From: Thermoplasmatota archaeon | GTDB lineage: Archaea > Thermoplasmatota > Penumbrarchaeia > Penumbrarchaeales > Penumbrarchaeaceae | Reading direction: 5' to 3' | DNA length: 6,874 nucleotides | Assembly (NCBI GenBank): GCA_030600725.1 | Contig: JAUVLN010000113.1 | Span: 1 to 6,874, forward strand | Part shown: piece by piece, positions 5,790 to 6,874 of the stretch | Layout of the letters: every line of letters starts with the position of its first letter | Numbering within the stretch: position 1 is the stretch's first letter | Notes under the pieces: model-generated | What the model was told of the DNA's origin: nothing | The model's input: only the letters and a program-made list of their open reading frames with translations | Databases searched by the model: none | Program-made: the position numbers and the translations under genes

Positions 5790-6872
5790 CTATGAAAATG
5801 CCTCATCCCATGCATCCATCCAATCATCATAATTCATCAGAACTTCCCGGGTTGAAGGCTCCGAATGCTCCTCTGCGAAGACACCGTATTGTGTGAAGTA
5901 GGTGTTGATCTCAACGGAGGGAACCACGGGAAGCATGTAATTGTTCTCCACCTTGCTCTGGAATTCGTCGGTGAGAATGAAATCGAGGAACTTCCTGGCC
6001 AAATCGGGATTCTTTGCACCCTTTACGAGTCCCGCCCCTTCTATCTGCCGGTAGGCGGATGTATTGGGAACCACGGGAATGGCATTTGGCTTGGTGACGT
6101 TGTCCCCCAACATAACCTCATAGGCTGCATCCAGGCCGTACGATATGCAAATGGGGGCCTCACCCGCGCCCCATGCGGTATACATAGCGTCCCAAGATCC
6201 GAGGACCCTGGATCCGGCGTTGCGGGATAGAGCATCGAAGAACTGTTCATGATCCTCTCCCGATGTATGGGCCGCCCATATCATGAAGGAGGATCCTGTA
6301 GAGGAAGTTGCCGGGTCAAGTAGGATCATCTGATCCCTGTAGATCGGATCCGACAGGTCCAGGACGCTATCCGGGATAGGAAGGTTCCTCTCGGCCATCA
6401 TCTCACCGTTGCAGAGGATGGCTATGTAACCATAATCGAAAGGGACGATATAATGGTCGGGATCGAAGTCCATCGTAGGATCAAGCCGGTCGATATTATC
6501 TGGAATATACGGTTCCAGCAGGTCATGGTACACCGCCCTGTGGAGCATGGAATTATCGATCCCTATCACCACGTCCGCAACGGGGTCCTCTTTCTCGAGG
6601 ATCATCTTACCGATGATCACTCCGACGTCTCCGGGTGTAACAACCTTAACCTTGACATCATACATCTCCTCGAATATCGGTATTACCGCAGGGCCGAGGC
6701 CGTAGGACTGAAAGCTCTCATATGTGTAGATGACGAGATCGGGCTCCTCATCTTCGGAGATGCTCTGAAGGTATATTACCGCACCCGAGATGCAGATGAC
6801 CAGTAAAAGCAGTAATACTACGATACATCCAAGGATCCTGCGATCTCCACCATTTTTTTCTTCATCTGTCAT
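5790..6872 (-). CDS. thiB: Thiamine/TPP-binding protein of ABC transporter, membrane-anchored
   Basis: Captures thiamine or its phosphates outside the membrane and delivers them to ThiP. Protein of 360 residues. Residues 13-36 are a strongly hydrophobic helix with no lipobox (the cysteine at 27 is preceded by Ile), so it is probably an uncleaved anchor. The rest follows the ThiB/TbpA family block by block, compared from memory with the E. coli protein: 'LVIYTYESF' at 46-54, 'ADVVIGIDNSML' at 99-110, 'VPFDYGYIAIL' at 143-153, 'DPATSSTG' at 186-193, 'SWDAMYTAW' at 226-234, 'SYGLDAAYEV' at 244-253, 'QIEGAGLVKGAKNPDLARKFLDF' in the region 276-298, and 'NNYMLPV' at 310-316. The last block has Tyr where E. 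coli has a ligand-stacking Trp. It is the first gene of the operon. Only two bases precede the ATG at 6872, so the start and promoter cannot be checked here. Iron-binding FbpA proteins share the fold but not these blocks. Confidence 0.9.
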   Translation of the reverse strand: MTDEEKNGGDRRILGCIVVLLLLLVICISGAVIYLQSISEDEEPDLVIYTYESFQSYGLGPAVIPIFEEMYDVKVKVVTPGDVGVIIGKMILEKEDPVADVVIGIDNSMLHRAVYHDLLEPYIPDNIDRLDPTMDFDPDHYIVPFDYGYIAILCNGEMMAERNLPIPDSVLDLSDPIYRDQMILLDPATSSTGSSFMIWAAHTSGEDHEQFFDALSRNAGSRVLGSWDAMYTAWGAGEAPICISYGLDAAYEVMLGDNVTKPNAIPVVPNTSAYRQIEGAGLVKGAKNPDLARKFLDFILTDEFQSKVENNYMLPVVPSVEINTYFTQYGVFAEEHSEPSTREVLMNYDDWMDAWDEAFS

Positions 6873-6874
6873 TT

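Noticed and set aside
3028..6872. Iron(III) (FbpABC-like) transporter
   Set aside because: The fused permease and TOBE-bearing ATPase would allow it, but the binding protein shows the ThiB blocks (IDNSML, VPFDYGY, DPATSSTG, SWDAMY) and not the tyrosine pair of ferric-binding proteins.

Overview
The window most likely comes from an archaeon, and probably from the Thermoplasmatota side of the Euryarchaeota; the lineage is an inference. The clues are A/T-rich TATA-like boxes about 40-60 bases upstream of several genes, a tRNA gene with no encoded CCA, a binding protein held by an N-terminal membrane helix instead of a bacterial lipobox, and an AGG/ATA-rich codon style with moderate GC content. 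All supported genes lie on the minus strand.

Layout in transcription order, from high to low coordinates: a three-gene ABC transporter operon, thiB (6872-5790), thiP (5774-4050) and thiQ (4053-3028); a membrane-attached extracytoplasmic cyclophilin-type peptidyl-prolyl isomerase (2947-2126); tRNA-Glu with anticodon UUC (2066-1992); a gene-free stretch of about 290 bases holding a duplicated copy of the tRNA 3' end and a compact multi-hairpin element; a TPR-repeat protein with a coiled-coil and acidic N-terminal half (1700-585); and the start of a secreted Ig-like-fold protein (512 to the window edge).

The thi operon has the same gene order as the well-known bacterial thiBPQ thiamine/TPP uptake system: a binding protein, a fused double permease and an ATPase. 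ThiB carries the family's hallmark blocks. The region upstream of thiB, where a TPP riboswitch would sit, is outside the window. The ATPase has an unusual start. In its frame there is no ATG, GTG or TTG upstream of the Walker A motif. A strong Shine-Dalgarno sequence instead points to a CTG codon that overlaps the thiP stop as CTGA.

The least explained region is 1796-2002. A 54-base direct repeat (two mismatches) contains the last bases of tRNA-Glu plus its downstream flank and recurs 153 bases further on. Between the two copies lies a segment closed by an outer stem and packed with three perfect hairpins and a palindrome. It may be a decayed tandem tRNA copy, an integration scar or a structured RNA; the sequence alone does not decide between these.
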